From: Pleurocapsa minor HA4230-MV1
GTDB lineage: Bacteria > Cyanobacteriota > Cyanobacteriia > Cyanobacteriales > Xenococcaceae
DNA: 64,000 nt
Reading direction: 5' to 3'
NCBI GenBank assembly: GCA_019359095.1
Contig: JAHHHZ010000001.1
Coordinates: 1-64,000 of the forward strand
Shown piece after piece: positions 56,517-64,000 of this stretch. The number at the start of each line of letters is the position of its first letter. The stretch's first letter is position 1. The notes below the pieces were generated by a model. The model saw only the letters and a program-made list of their open reading frames with translations. It made no database searches and was not told the DNA's origin. The translations under genes and the position numbers were made by a program.

Positions 56517-57584
56517 ATGAAGCATCAAAATAATTCTTTTATAAAGGGACGCAGACGACCTAGAAATCATCTAAACAATCTAAAAACATCACGGCATTTC
56601 AATTCTTCATTCAAAAAGAGAGTTATTTTTTGTTTAAATTATTTCCGAAAACAAGATCGACAGGGATTAAATAAACTATCTAACGCTTTTAGCGTAATAG
56701 TCTTAGGTATTGTTTGTCTCTTATGGAGCGGCTATTTGTATTCGTCTATAAAAGAAAAAGCAACTGCCCCTAAAGCAGCATCAACTTCTGTTACGGGAAT
56801 ATTTAATTACGCTGGTTCGCCTATATATTCGGCGCTTATCGCTTCAGGTATAAACACACCACTACGAAATTTAAACCCCAAATTTGAGGTAAGATACACC
56901 AAGCCTCTCAACAATGATTTTAGTACAGACTACGCGATCGCTCAATTAATTGAAGGCGAATTAAGTTTTGTCTATACCGATCGACCCTTAAACGATAGAG
57001 AGTATCGAAGAGCAAATTTACGCTCTTTGAATTTAGAACAAGTTGCTTTAGGAATTGATGGCATTGTGGTATTTGGCAATAACTCTCTGCCCGTATCAAA
57101 GCTTAACCGAAACCAAGTCAGAGAAATTTTTGCAGGAAAAATAACCAACTGGAGTCAAATCGACCCGCAAATTGACTTGCCAATTACACCAATAGCAATC
57201 AAAAACGAAAAGGTTGAAGGAATAGAAATAACGTCGGCAAATATAAAGTATGCTGAAAATCATACTTTGGCTTTAAGAAAACTAATTGGCACTCCTGGAG
57301 CAATCTGTTTTGCTTCCGCCTCTTTAGTTCAAAATCAGCAGCTAGTTAAAGTGCTTGCTTTAGCAGATGGCGACTCGACAAACTATATTAGTCCGAAGGT
57401 TGATGGTAAAATCAACCTAAGAGCATTTCAGGACGGAAGTTATCCTTTAACTAGAAGAATTTTTCTTATTTATCGTCAAGATGGCAGTAGCGACCAAAAA
57501 GCAGCTAAATATTATGCAAATTATCTTAAATCTCCAGATATACAAGAAATAATTGAAAAATCAGGATTTGTCTCAATTTATTAA
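56517..57584 (+). CDS. Second membrane-anchored PstS-like binding protein (355 aa)
   Basis: Basic N-terminus (RRRPRNHLNNLKTSRH) and one membrane helix at about 60-77 (AFSVIVLGIVCLLWSGYLYS), then a PBP domain: GIFNYAGSPIYSALIASGIN, GELSFVYTDRPLNDREYRRA, GIDGIVVFGNN, VREIFAGKITNWSQIDPQID, IGTPGAICFASASLV, YPLTRRIFLIYRQD. It matches the PstS-like domain encoded at 17356 along its full length but has no zinc ribbon. There are no transporter genes around. It is probably a tethered sensor or binding protein. It may be co-transcribed with the next gene (31 bp). Confidence 0.85.
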   Translation: MKHQNNSFIKGRRRPRNHLNNLKTSRHFNSSFKKRVIFCLNYFRKQDRQGLNKLSNAFSVIVLGIVCLLWSGYLYSSIKEKATAPKAASTSVTGIFNYAGSPIYSALIASGINTPLRNLNPKFEVRYTKPLNNDFSTDYAIAQLIEGELSFVYTDRPLNDREYRRANLRSLNLEQVALGIDGIVVFGNNSLPVSKLNRNQVREIFAGKITNWSQIDPQIDLPITPIAIKNEKVEGIEITSANIKYAENHTLALRKLIGTPGAICFASASLVQNQQLVKVLALADGDSTNYISPKVDGKINLRAFQDGSYPLTRRIFLIYRQDGSSDQKAAKYYANYLKSPDIQEIIEKSGFVSIY

Positions 57585-57615
57585 TAACTAAAAATATAAT
57601 TAATCGATCGGCACA

Positions 57616-58347
57616 ATGATTTTAGTTCATAAAGATAAAAAAGTTAAGAAATATAAGAAGGCTAAAGCTAGCGAAATTCCTTTTGTCGTATGGTTACTGG
57701 AGAATCCCCAAAGTACTATTAGTTTACCTGGAAGAATTTCTCTCGAAGATCACGACTATTTGCATTTGTTATTGGATTGCGATATGTCTTCAGCAGGAGA
57801 AGCATTTGTAATTGGCTCCTGTATGGGAAGCGATCCTGATACAAAAAAAATTCATATTCTAATTTTTAAATTTTTCGCCAAATATGTTTATCCTCAAGCT
57901 TACAGGTTGAGTAAGGAAGACCTGGCTAAGTTCGATCGTGGATTTAGCTATGGAAAATACCTGTATTGTAAAAATAAAATAGCATTAAACACAATAAAGT
58001 CTTTTGATTGCCAAAAAAAATATTCTGTAGAACAAATACGAAGCTATCTAGAGATAAATTTAGAAGAGCAAAGAAATATAATGTCAGATGAAAATAATAC
58101 AAAACCGAACAAAAAACATTTAATTAAAGCTTTAAGAATTTCTAGTAGTATTTGTGCAATTTTAGGCGGGTTTTTAGTCGCTTCTAAATTAACTATTAGT
58201 GGTTATGGATTTATTATTTTAGCCCTTAGTTCCAGCCAGCTTTTGATTTCCTCCATTTTAGATCGGGACAAATTTTTAGTTTTTTATTCGGCGGCAGTCT
58301 TTTTGTTTGTCGATCTTTATGGAATATATCGCTGGTTGCTTGCTTAA
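57616..58347 (+). CDS. Membrane protein with HD-type N-terminal domain (243 aa)
   Basis: Residues about 20-115 (PFVVWLLENPQSTISLPGRI, LEDHDYLHLLL, AGEAFVIGSCMGSDPD) resemble a short Coq4-like family seen in cyanobacteria, with a His-Asp pair plus a later His as possible metal ligands. The C-terminal 80 residues carry three membrane helices (SSSICAILGGFLVASKL; YGFIILALSSSQLLISSI; FLVFYSAAVFLFVDLYGIYR). Function unknown. Adjacent, same direction, to the PstS-like gene, so perhaps partners in one membrane sensing unit. The family assignment is tentative. Confidence 0.55.
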   Translation: MILVHKDKKVKKYKKAKASEIPFVVWLLENPQSTISLPGRISLEDHDYLHLLLDCDMSSAGEAFVIGSCMGSDPDTKKIHILIFKFFAKYVYPQAYRLSKEDLAKFDRGFSYGKYLYCKNKIALNTIKSFDCQKKYSVEQIRSYLEINLEEQRNIMSDENNTKPNKKHLIKALRISSSICAILGGFLVASKLTISGYGFIILALSSSQLLISSILDRDKFLVFYSAAVFLFVDLYGIYRWLLA

Positions 58348-58366
58348 CTAAACGCTACGTACTGAT

Positions 58367-59971
58367 GTGACGTACTCCCGTCATGTCAAATCAAAGATTA
58401 CAGCTCCTCAAACTCCCCGAAAGTTAAAAGAAAAACCAATTGTGTTTACCCTCAGACCGTATCAACAACAGGTGGTTAGCGATACATATGCCTATATTCG
58501 CCAGGGAGAAAAAAAAATTTTAATTTTTGCTCCTACTGGTGCGGGAAAAACAGTTATAATTACAAAAGTAGTATTTGACGCTTCAAGTCGGGCTAAAAAA
58601 GTTTTGTTTGTAGTTCATAGAGAAATTCTGATCGAGCAAACCGCCAAGAAATTTGCGGCGGTAGGTTTAGAATGTGGGTTTATTAAAGCTGGCTGGCCAA
58701 AAAACATCGATGCAGGAGTGCAAATCGCTTCGGTACAGACACTTCCAAAGCGAGATAGCTGGAAACTGCTAAAATTCGATCTTGTTATTTTTGATGAATG
58801 TCATTTAGTAGCCTTTAGCAAGATTTGCCAGGAGATCAGGGAGAAATTGTTGCCAGAGGCAATTTATTTGGGATTAACCGCGACACCTTGGCGATTATCA
58901 AAACGAGAATCCTTGGGTGATGTTTATTCGGCGTTAGTATGTGCGCCAATGCCTAAAATACTTATTGAATCGAGCTTTTTGGTTAAGCCTTCTTACTTTG
59001 GTTTGAGCTTTAATATCGAACTTGACAATGTAAATCTGGTCAATGGAGATTACGATCTAAATCAACTAAGTGTTTCTTGCGATCGCCCCGAATTAATCGA
59101 GCAAATTTGTCAAACTTGGTGCAAGTTAGCTCAAACACGACCGACAATTGCCTTTGCTGTTAAAGTTGCTCATGCTAATAATATCGCTAAAGCTTTTTCC
59201 CAGCTAGGTGTTTCGGCAAATGTAGTTAGTGGGACTACGCCAATTTCAGTTAGGAATGAGCTATATCGAAAGCTGGCTGACGGCGAACTAAAAATTTTGG
59301 TATCCTGTAATGCCTTAAGCGAGGGTTTTGACGTTCCTCAAGTTAGCTGCGTTATCTTAGCTCGTCCAACAAAATCAAAGGCTCTTTATTTTCAGCAGGT
59401 AGGTAGGGGTTTACGGCTGGCACAAAATAAAGACGACTGCCTCGTGCTAGATCAATCTGGTAACGTCTTAGAACACGGTTTTGTTGAAGATTTGGAAGAA
59501 GTAACTCTTGAAACTTCAAAGGCTAATAATACCAAGAATAAAAAAGGTAAGCCCCCTTTAAAAATTTGTCCTTTAGAAGCAGGCGGTTGTGGGATTTATG
59601 TTGCTTCAGTAGTTCTTAAATGCCCTCAATGCCAATACAATTTCGACTTAGCCAAGCTAGTTACTAATTTAAATTCTGGCCGCCTAATTTCACAGTGCGA
59701 TCTTGCTCGGATGGAAAAATATCGCTCTTTATTGAGAGAAGGTTATCAAAATAACTTCGCTCCTAGCTGGGCTGCGGTTAAGTTTCGCGATGAGTTTGGC
59801 TTTTTCCCTCCCTTCGACTGGGCTAAAAGTGCAATTTTTAATGATAATCAAGAGGCATTTGCTGTTTACAATAGTTATCTGTCAAAAACCGCCTGTCGAC
59901 TTAATAAGGATCTAAATTGGATTCAAAAATATCTCAATATGGAATTTGGTTGGTCAGGTTCCCCGCCTTGA
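58367..59971 (+). CDS. SF2 DEAD/DEAH helicase, RadD-like (534 aa)
   Basis: Starts at GTG 58367. Motifs in order: Q-like LRPYQQQVVSD, Walker A IFAPTGAGKTVI, Ia FVVHREILIEQT, DEAH-box VIFDECHL, III LGLTATPWRL, V LVSCNALSEGFDVPQVSCVI, VI QQVGRGLRLAQNK. The C-terminal Cys cluster (CPLEAGGCGIY, LKCPQCQY) is a zinc ribbon as in RadD/YejH-type repair helicases. It probably unwinds branched DNA in recombination or repair. On a plasmid it may help replication or conjugation. The stop at 59971 is followed at once by GC-rich repeat DNA. Confidence 0.85.
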   Translation: MTYSRHVKSKITAPQTPRKLKEKPIVFTLRPYQQQVVSDTYAYIRQGEKKILIFAPTGAGKTVIITKVVFDASSRAKKVLFVVHREILIEQTAKKFAAVGLECGFIKAGWPKNIDAGVQIASVQTLPKRDSWKLLKFDLVIFDECHLVAFSKICQEIREKLLPEAIYLGLTATPWRLSKRESLGDVYSALVCAPMPKILIESSFLVKPSYFGLSFNIELDNVNLVNGDYDLNQLSVSCDRPELIEQICQTWCKLAQTRPTIAFAVKVAHANNIAKAFSQLGVSANVVSGTTPISVRNELYRKLADGELKILVSCNALSEGFDVPQVSCVILARPTKSKALYFQQVGRGLRLAQNKDDCLVLDQSGNVLEHGFVEDLEEVTLETSKANNTKNKKGKPPLKICPLEAGGCGIYVASVVLKCPQCQYNFDLAKLVTNLNSGRLISQCDLARMEKYRSLLREGYQNNFAPSWAAVKFRDEFGFFPPFDWAKSAIFNDNQEAFAVYNSYLSKTACRLNKDLNWIQKYLNMEFGWSGSPP

Positions 59972-60007
59972 AAAGCGCACCCCCGACGGCGAGGTTTCCC
60001 GTCGGAA

Positions 60008-60043
60008 CAAGCTGGAGTCGAACTTATTCAAAACTCCAGCTTG
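60008..60043. repeat. Hairpin, 11-bp arms, after helicase gene
   Basis: CAAGCTGGAGT (60008-60018) pairs with ACTCCAGCTTG (60033-60043) around a 14-nt loop. Possible terminator of the helicase transcript, although no T-run follows. Confidence 0.55.
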
Positions 60044-60099
60044 CAAGCCGACGCAGTTTCCTCGTCGCCATGTCGCGGGAGCAAGAAGGCGGGGCTTGC

Positions 60100-60121
60100 C
60101 CTAAAGGGTTAGCTTCGCGTC
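60100..60121. repeat. Dispersed repeat copy with CCTAAAGG / GCTTCGCG core
   Basis: CCTAAAGGGTTAGCTTCGCG..., near-identical to the minus strand of 52103-52124 (one mismatch in 22) and related to 2941-2998. Confidence 0.6.
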
Positions 60122-60587
60122 AGCTCGCAAGCTCGCGTCCCTGACCGTTGTTAAATTTGTCGTCAAATAAACTGCTAATTTTTGTAAACAATAGTTTTTA
60201 ATATACATATATATCACTACGATCTAATTGAGTAAAAGTGCAGCATACACGAAAAGGTGTATTAGGATTTAGGGCTACTAGGTTACTGAAATATTCTATC
60301 TGTAAACGTCGTCTTCACTATGTCAGGAGCAATTGCCCCTGCATGATAAAATCAATCACCCGACGCTTCCTAAAAGGAAGCGCGGGCTTGCTAAATTCAG
60401 TTGACAAATAAGGATTGCACTAGTGCGCGTCGCGTTTTACAAGACAGTCTGTTGCGGGGTTCCACCCCGTTAAAGCGAAGCAGCGCGGTCTTGGGGGTTT
60501 CCACCCAACTAAGCGGCGCAAGCCCCATGAGCGACTGCTTCAAGAAGGAACTGTCGAGGGCGGGTGTGAAGATTCAGATTGCAACTG

Positions 60588-60658
60588 ACCTTTAAGTCAA
60601 AATTCGCGACTGACACTGACCTATCGGTACAGTGCCAGCCTTCTTTTGACTTAAAGGT
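60588..60658. repeat. Large stem-loop upstream of beta-helix gene, 15-bp arms
   Basis: ACCTTTAAGTCAAAA (60588-60602) pairs perfectly with 60644-60658; inside, CACTG/CAGTG and ACC/GGT give a second stem. The structure ends 27 bp before the ATG at 60685, close enough to be a 5' leader element, a terminator for unknown upstream transcription, or the end of a lost mobile element. Confidence 0.55.
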
Positions 60659-60684
60659 AAAAGATTATTTACTGTGAGAGTAAA

Positions 60685-61968
60685 ATGCTAGAAGATTTAT
60701 CAAATAACAACGAAACAATAAATAGTTTATATACAAATACAAGCGTATTTGATAATGGAGTAAGCGAATCAGTTTTTAATAATCTTTTTCAAAGTAATGC
60801 GATGCCGAAGGCTGGGCAGAGCCCAATCGCCCTACCCGAGAATAATGCAGCAGTTGAGTCGGGAAATGAAAACGGTGTTAACTCAGAAGATTTAACGGCA
60901 AATGAAACGGTCAGTCAAGATGGAGTAATTAATGATTCGGGGGAGGGATCGAGTAATGCAATCATCTCACCTAATAATGGTGAGGCGACAGCAACACCTG
61001 AAAACAACGGTAAGATAATTAATGTTGAGAGTGATTATGGGGGAGATTTAAACAGTGCGATCGCCTCGGCTAATAGTGGTGATGTAGTGGAGCTAGGAAA
61101 CAAAACCTATTCAGCTTCGGGAGTTACTATCGATAAAGACATTACACTTAATGGTCAAGAAAGTACAGTAATCGATGGTGGTGGCTCATGGGATCCTATT
61201 TTAAACATAACTCAAAATGCTGATGGCGCAACGATCCAAAACTTAGAATTAACCAACGCTAACAATGGCATTAACGGTTATGGCGCTTCAAATCTAACTT
61301 TACAAAATTTAGATATTAATAATATTGGTATCAGCCAACCAAATAAAGATGGGCAAAATAACACTGGCATAAATCTATCTACAGCAGACGGGGTTCAGAT
61401 TCTTAATTCCAATATTAGTAACGTGGGCAGAAAAGGTATTGGTGTTGGCGACACCAACGGCGGAACAGTTAGTGGTGTTACGGTAAATGGTGTCAATTTG
61501 GCTGCTCAACATCCTCAAAATCATGATGCTGCTGGGGTTAAATTTTTTAATACTACCAATGTTACAATCAAAGATAGCAATTTTTCTCACATTAACGCCC
61601 ATGCTATTTGGAACGATACTACCACTGGCACGACGATTGAGAATAATAACGTCCAAGATGTAGGAAGTGATTTTATTGCTCCAGGCTTCAATACTGAAGT
61701 AGGAAGTATCTACGGTATTTACAACGAAAAAAGTCCAAATTCAAAGGTTAGTAACAATAATGTCACTGCTCTTGATGGATTTACAGCTTTCAATGCCACA
61801 GAATTCACTACTCAAACACAGTCTCTTGGCGACAACAACTTTTCCAGCCAGGAGCTTAATACCACGGATTATTATGTCAACGAAGAGGCTGAAAAGCTTG
61901 TTGCTACGACTGAAAATCCAGCCGAGGCTAATTTTGATTTGTTTGCAGCCGATTATAATTCACAATAA
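60685..61968 (+). CDS. Right-handed beta-helix (pectate-lyase-like) protein (427 aa)
   Basis: No Sec signal. N-terminus acidic and Asn-rich (MLEDLSNNNETINSLYTNTS) with LY and VFDN motifs weakly like the shared leader of the CAP and repeat proteins. A translated repeat follows (NAMPKAGQSPIAL), then an acidic linker and a parallel beta-helix from about 110 to 370 with the repeating pattern of NLTLQNLDINN, VQILNSNISNVG, VTIKDSNFSH and TIENNNVQDV. The typical start SAIASANSGDVVELGNKTYS is that of a pectate-lyase/glycosidase-type helix. Candidate polysaccharide-binding or -degrading surface protein, possibly exported by the same route. Its 3' end overlaps the convergent relaxase gene by 9 bp. Confidence 0.8.
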   Translation: MLEDLSNNNETINSLYTNTSVFDNGVSESVFNNLFQSNAMPKAGQSPIALPENNAAVESGNENGVNSEDLTANETVSQDGVINDSGEGSSNAIISPNNGEATATPENNGKIINVESDYGGDLNSAIASANSGDVVELGNKTYSASGVTIDKDITLNGQESTVIDGGGSWDPILNITQNADGATIQNLELTNANNGINGYGASNLTLQNLDINNIGISQPNKDGQNNTGINLSTADGVQILNSNISNVGRKGIGVGDTNGGTVSGVTVNGVNLAAQHPQNHDAAGVKFFNTTNVTIKDSNFSHINAHAIWNDTTTGTTIENNNVQDVGSDFIAPGFNTEVGSIYGIYNEKSPNSKVSNNNVTALDGFTAFNATEFTTQTQSLGDNNFSSQELNTTDYYVNEEAEKLVATTENPAEANFDLFAADYNSQ

Positions 61969-63117
61969 AGTTTGTCTGTGTCTGGGTGATTGGAAAGCCT
62001 GGTGATTTTGTTTTAATTTGGCAGTTACCTGTTGCCAGTACTTTAAATCAGCCTCTTTGAGTAGAGGTTTATTTTCTTCGATTAGAGGGATTTTCTGTGG
62101 TTCAAATTTTCCGTCTTGGTATTTAACAGTTAATATTAGTGTATTATCTTTTCTAAACAAAGAGAGTGTACGTAAATTTTGCTCCCAAGAAATACGATAG
62201 TTATCAGTCACGGGATTACTGTTTCTTGTTTTATTAATTAAATCCTTTAAAATAGGCGCAATAATTAAGCTACGCTCTTCCTGTTGTAGATGAGCCATCT
62301 CTAGCTTAGTTTTTTGGGCTGGTTTTCTCTTGCTAGCCACTAGCAGCGCTTCGCGATCGCGAAGCATGTCAAAGCTGACTTGTAGGTATTTTTGCATACC
62401 ATGAAAGGTATAGGCTTGACCCAAATGCGCTCCGCTGATAGCTACTCCACCAAGTTCAAAACTTAGACCCCTAATTTCTTCTGTTTGAGTAAAGCTAACT
62501 TGGGCATTAATGCCTTTGCTTTTAAGCCGATTAACTAACTCTGGCATAGTCACTGGCTCTTTAGTTAAAGCATCAATTGTCTGCTGCAATTTGAGTCTGA
62601 TGCTTTGTTCTCCAGTACGCTCAATTAACTTGATCTCGCCTGTTGTCTGTCCTCGTTTGAGTTTAGCTTTAAATGAAATTGTTGGTATAAGTTGATATTT
62701 TTGCTCTAGTTCCCTAACTATTTTTTCGCTTCTTAGATAATCCCAGCTATCAGTGACCGTTGTACCATCTGTAATTCTTATACGACTAGCTACCAAATGA
62801 ATATGATCGTGGTCCTTGTCAGTATGACGATATACCACGTACTGACAACCCGTAAAGCCCATTTTTTTCAAATATTCCGCAGCGATCGCTCTCCAAGTAT
62901 CGTCTTTTAAATGTTCTGATTTTGGTAGAGATAAACTGGAGTGGAAAACAACCTTTTTTAGATTTGGGTTTAATTGTTTGGCGATCGCAAATTCAGCGGA
63001 CATGACGCTTGGAGTATTTCCCGCCATATTTCCACCGAGGATATAACTACCTTCTTTTTCTTGCAAATATTCTAATACTCCACGAAAGTTTTTACCTTTA
63101 ATTTGTTTAGCAATCAT
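61960..63117 (-). CDS. HUH relaxase (mobilisation nuclease, MOBP-like, 385 aa)
   Basis: The N-terminal relaxase domain has a nucleophile candidate Tyr at about 17 (GVLEYLQEKEG) and the metal-binding triad in YRHTDKDHDHIHLVASRI (motif III HxDxDHxHIH). VVFHSSLSLPKSE (motif II-like) is also visible. After about residue 180 the sequence is a helical domain of unknown role. It would nick oriT and stay covalently attached to the transferred strand for the VirD4-type coupling protein. Length (385) is short compared with many VirD2/MobA proteins with extra helicase or primase domains. The start overlaps the MobC-like gene by 11 bp. Confidence 0.88.
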   Translation of the reverse strand: MIAKQIKGKNFRGVLEYLQEKEGSYILGGNMAGNTPSVMSAEFAIAKQLNPNLKKVVFHSSLSLPKSEHLKDDTWRAIAAEYLKKMGFTGCQYVVYRHTDKDHDHIHLVASRIRITDGTTVTDSWDYLRSEKIVRELEQKYQLIPTISFKAKLKRGQTTGEIKLIERTGEQSIRLKLQQTIDALTKEPVTMPELVNRLKSKGINAQVSFTQTEEIRGLSFELGGVAISGAHLGQAYTFHGMQKYLQVSFDMLRDREALLVASKRKPAQKTKLEMAHLQQEERSLIIAPILKDLINKTRNSNPVTDNYRISWEQNLRTLSLFRKDNTLILTVKYQDGKFEPQKIPLIEENKPLLKEADLKYWQQVTAKLKQNHQAFQSPRHRQTLL

Positions 63118-63487
63118 CGTTTGAAGTACTTGCTATACCTATAGTTTCTAGTCTAATTTTTTGAAGTTGGGATTTTAATTTTTCCAATTCTGCTTGTAAC
63201 TCTATACAAATCTCATCAAACGTGATTCCTCTTTGTTGATAGCTGTAAATAGTTTTAGCTATTTGGTTAATGTTGTTACCAATTTGTCCCAGCTCGATAT
63301 ATGTAGCACGATTTATTTCAGGCATCTTTGCTGGACTGGAGATAGTTGCATTTAGTCCAGCGACTCGTAAATACTCGCTCAATTTTAGATTGGCCTCATC
63401 AGCTTTTATTTGCAAAATCTGACGTTCTGATGGTGACAATCGTAGTGGATAATTTTTACGGCTTTCTTTTTGCTTCGATCTAGACAT
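63107..63487 (-). CDS. mobC: MobC-like relaxosome accessory protein (126 aa)
   Basis: The family pattern is clear: basic N-terminus (KESRKNYPLRLSPSERQILQ), helical DNA-binding part (ADEANLKLSEYLRVAGLN) and the MobC C-terminal box (IELGQIGNNINQIAKTIYSY) followed by a coiled-coil tail. It would bind oriT and help strand opening for the relaxase encoded next to it. It overlaps the relaxase start and is transcribed away from the 11-bp iteron arrays, which are the natural oriT candidate. Confidence 0.85.
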   Translation of the reverse strand: MSRSKQKESRKNYPLRLSPSERQILQIKADEANLKLSEYLRVAGLNATISSPAKMPEINRATYIELGQIGNNINQIAKTIYSYQQRGITFDEICIELQAELEKLKSQLQKIRLETIGIASTSNDDC

Positions 63488-63617
63488 TTTTTAAGTTAAA
63501 GTTTTTTTATCCTGCTGTTAATCGAATATTTTCGCAATGCAAAAACATAGCTAGCTCTTATGCAAAAACAATAATATTCATATATTTTATCAACAAAAGG
63601 TGAAATAAAAATAAGCT

Positions 63618-63688
63618 GGATATCCGAGCAATTATTGTCAATCCTTCGTTAGTTCTTCGTTAGTTCTTCGTTAGTTCTTCGTCAGCTT
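63618..63688. repeat. Iteron module 1: leader plus four 11-bp units
   Basis: Leader GGATATCCGAGCAATTATTG (63618-63637) with TCAATCC, then TTCGTTAGTTC three times (63645-63677) and a variant TTCGTCAGCTT (63678-63688). Confidence 0.8.
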
Positions 63689-63724
63689 GTGTTTAGAATA
63701 ATTAAATAATTGCTGATTATTTAG

Positions 63725-63807
63725 TAGATATTCGAGCGATTATTGTCAATCCTTCGTTAGTTCTTCGTCAGTTCTTCGTCAGTTCTTCGTCAGTTCTTTG
63801 TTAGTAC
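63725..63807. repeat. Iteron module 2: leader plus five 11-bp units
   Basis: Leader copy (GATATTCGAGCGATTATTGT...) matching module 1 with few changes, then TTCGTTAGTTC (63753-63763), TTCGTCAGTTC three times (63764-63796) and TTTGTTAGTAC (63797-63807). Two such modules about 108 bp apart next to mobC suggest an oriT or a replication or partition site. The actin-like gene start at the right edge fits the last option. Confidence 0.8.
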
Positions 63808-63840
63808 ATAATTATTATTTTATCATTTTGAAAGATTACA

Positions 63841-63867
63841 ACAAAATACATCTGTATTTTGTTTTTC
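63841..63867. terminator. Palindrome ACAAAATACA-TC-TGTATTTTGT with T-run
   Basis: Ten-bp perfect arms (63841-63850 and 63853-63862), followed by TTTTT, the closest thing to a classical rho-independent terminator in this window, although AT-rich. It may instead be an operator for the gene at the right edge. Confidence 0.5.
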
Positions 63868-63958
63868 TGCTCGTAATTGTTTTATTATTTAGTGGTGCTG
63901 AACTAAATGCATATGTTAAAAAAAGGCACTAAGCAGAAATTTTACTAGTATTAAGAAT

Positions 63959-64000
63959 ATGCCTGATTTATACGTCTGTGTCGATCCAGGTGGCAGTCAA
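63959..64000 (+). CDS. Start of an actin-like (ParM/StbA-type) ATPase, truncated by window
   Basis: Only 14 codons are visible, MPDLYVCVDPGGSQ. The VCVDPGGSQ stretch is the phosphate-1 pattern (D-x-G-x-S) of actin/Hsp70-type ATPases used in plasmid segregation. The iteron array 150 bp upstream would be its centromere if this is right. Too short for certainty. Confidence 0.4.
   Translation, partial: MPDLYVCVDPGGSQ

Larger units (their letters stand above)
59972..60684. other. Repeat-rich non-coding region (713 bp)
   Basis: No convincing gene; the short frames here are translated repeats. Items in order: hairpin CAAGCTGGAGT/ACTCCAGCTTG (60008-60043), dispersed repeat CCTAAAGGGTTAGCTTCGCG (60100-60121), a GCTTCC-TAAAA-GGAAGC hairpin (60364-60379), GC-rich GGGGTTCCACCCC and GGGGGTTTCCACCC hairpins (60454-60510), and the large stem 60588-60658. 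It looks like a graveyard of small palindromic elements and possibly IS ends. Confidence 0.6.

Noticed and set aside
59917-60595. Short plus-strand ORFs (59917-60144, 60401-60595)
   Set aside because: They are translations of GC-rich palindromic repeats with low-complexity Ser/Arg/Pro content and no ribosome-binding site seen.
63645-63807. Possible CRISPR array
   Set aside because: Units are only 11 bp with no spacers; this is an iteron arrangement.
1-64000. tRNA, rRNA, riboswitch and restriction-modification or classical defence genes
   Set aside because: I looked for cloverleaf-like sequence, known RNA motifs, methyltransferase motifs and Cas or common defence protein motifs and saw none that I could support. 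The CHAT-TPR and TnpB genes are the nearest to conflict-type functions.

Overview
The window looks like part of a large conjugative or mobilisable plasmid from a cyanobacterium. The evidence is the many HIP1-type GCGATCGC octamers, a CyRepA-type replication protein, a full type IV secretion (T4SS) gene set, a MOB-type relaxase with its accessory protein, two ParA-like ATPases, a plasmid-borne group 2 sigma factor, and cyanobacterium-typical families (DUF928, CHASE2, CHAT-TPR, PstS-like proteins with zinc ribbons). Base composition is AT-rich. I cannot name the species. No tRNA or rRNA genes and no core metabolic operon were seen.

Layout. 1-4.9 kb: the 3' end of a UvrD-like helicase, a tyrosine recombinase, a RuvC-like resolvase and a ParA-ParB-RHH partition cassette whose parB contains two copies of a GGGTCAG-N-CTGACCC palindrome. 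5-8.6 kb: small orphan genes, an IS200/IS605 element (tnpA and tnpB with end hairpins sharing one loop) and a sigma factor gene whose stop codon touches the IS end. 8.9-20 kb: a TauA/SsuA-type binding protein, then a nine-gene leftward cluster encoding a zinc-ribbon protein, two paralogues of an unrecognised family flanking a membrane-anchored PstS-like protein, a cyclic-nucleotide-binding-type membrane protein, a GH9 cellulase with two CBM2-like modules, a secreted-type protein with about 20 dodecapeptide repeats, a ferric-reductase-like membrane protein and a CAP-domain protein. This cluster is the best candidate for an undescribed system.

20-30 kb: replication block (CyRepA-like protein, about 1 kb of putative origin and regulatory DNA, topoisomerase IA, primase-like protein) and a receiver-DUF3102 fusion. 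30-35 kb: TpsB outer-membrane transporter, DUF928 protein and a CHASE2 histidine kinase, with no TpsA substrate in view. 35-50 kb: leftward T4SS operon (VirB2-like, a VirB4 with a VirB3-like N-terminus, VirB5-, VirB6- and VirB8-like, VirB10, VirB9-like, VirD4 coupling protein and unknowns). 50-54 kb: rightward RHH-like / ParA-like / membrane protein / AAA+ ATPase operon. 54-60 kb: CHAT-TPR protein, second PstS-like protein, an HD-motif membrane protein and a RadD-like helicase. 60-64 kb: repeat-rich DNA, a beta-helix protein, relaxase and MobC-like genes, two arrays of an 11-bp iteron, and the first 14 codons of a possible actin-like segregation ATPase.

How it fits together: 20-28 kb replicates the plasmid; 3-5 kb, 50-52 kb and the right edge would segregate it; relaxase, coupling protein and T4SS would transfer it. 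The cargo is mostly cell-surface: cellulase, repeat protein, beta-helix protein, CAP protein, anchored solute-binding proteins, TpsB and a matching sensor kinase. That suggests the plasmid changes the host's envelope, matrix or signalling. All functional calls rest on reading translated sequences; no database search was possible.
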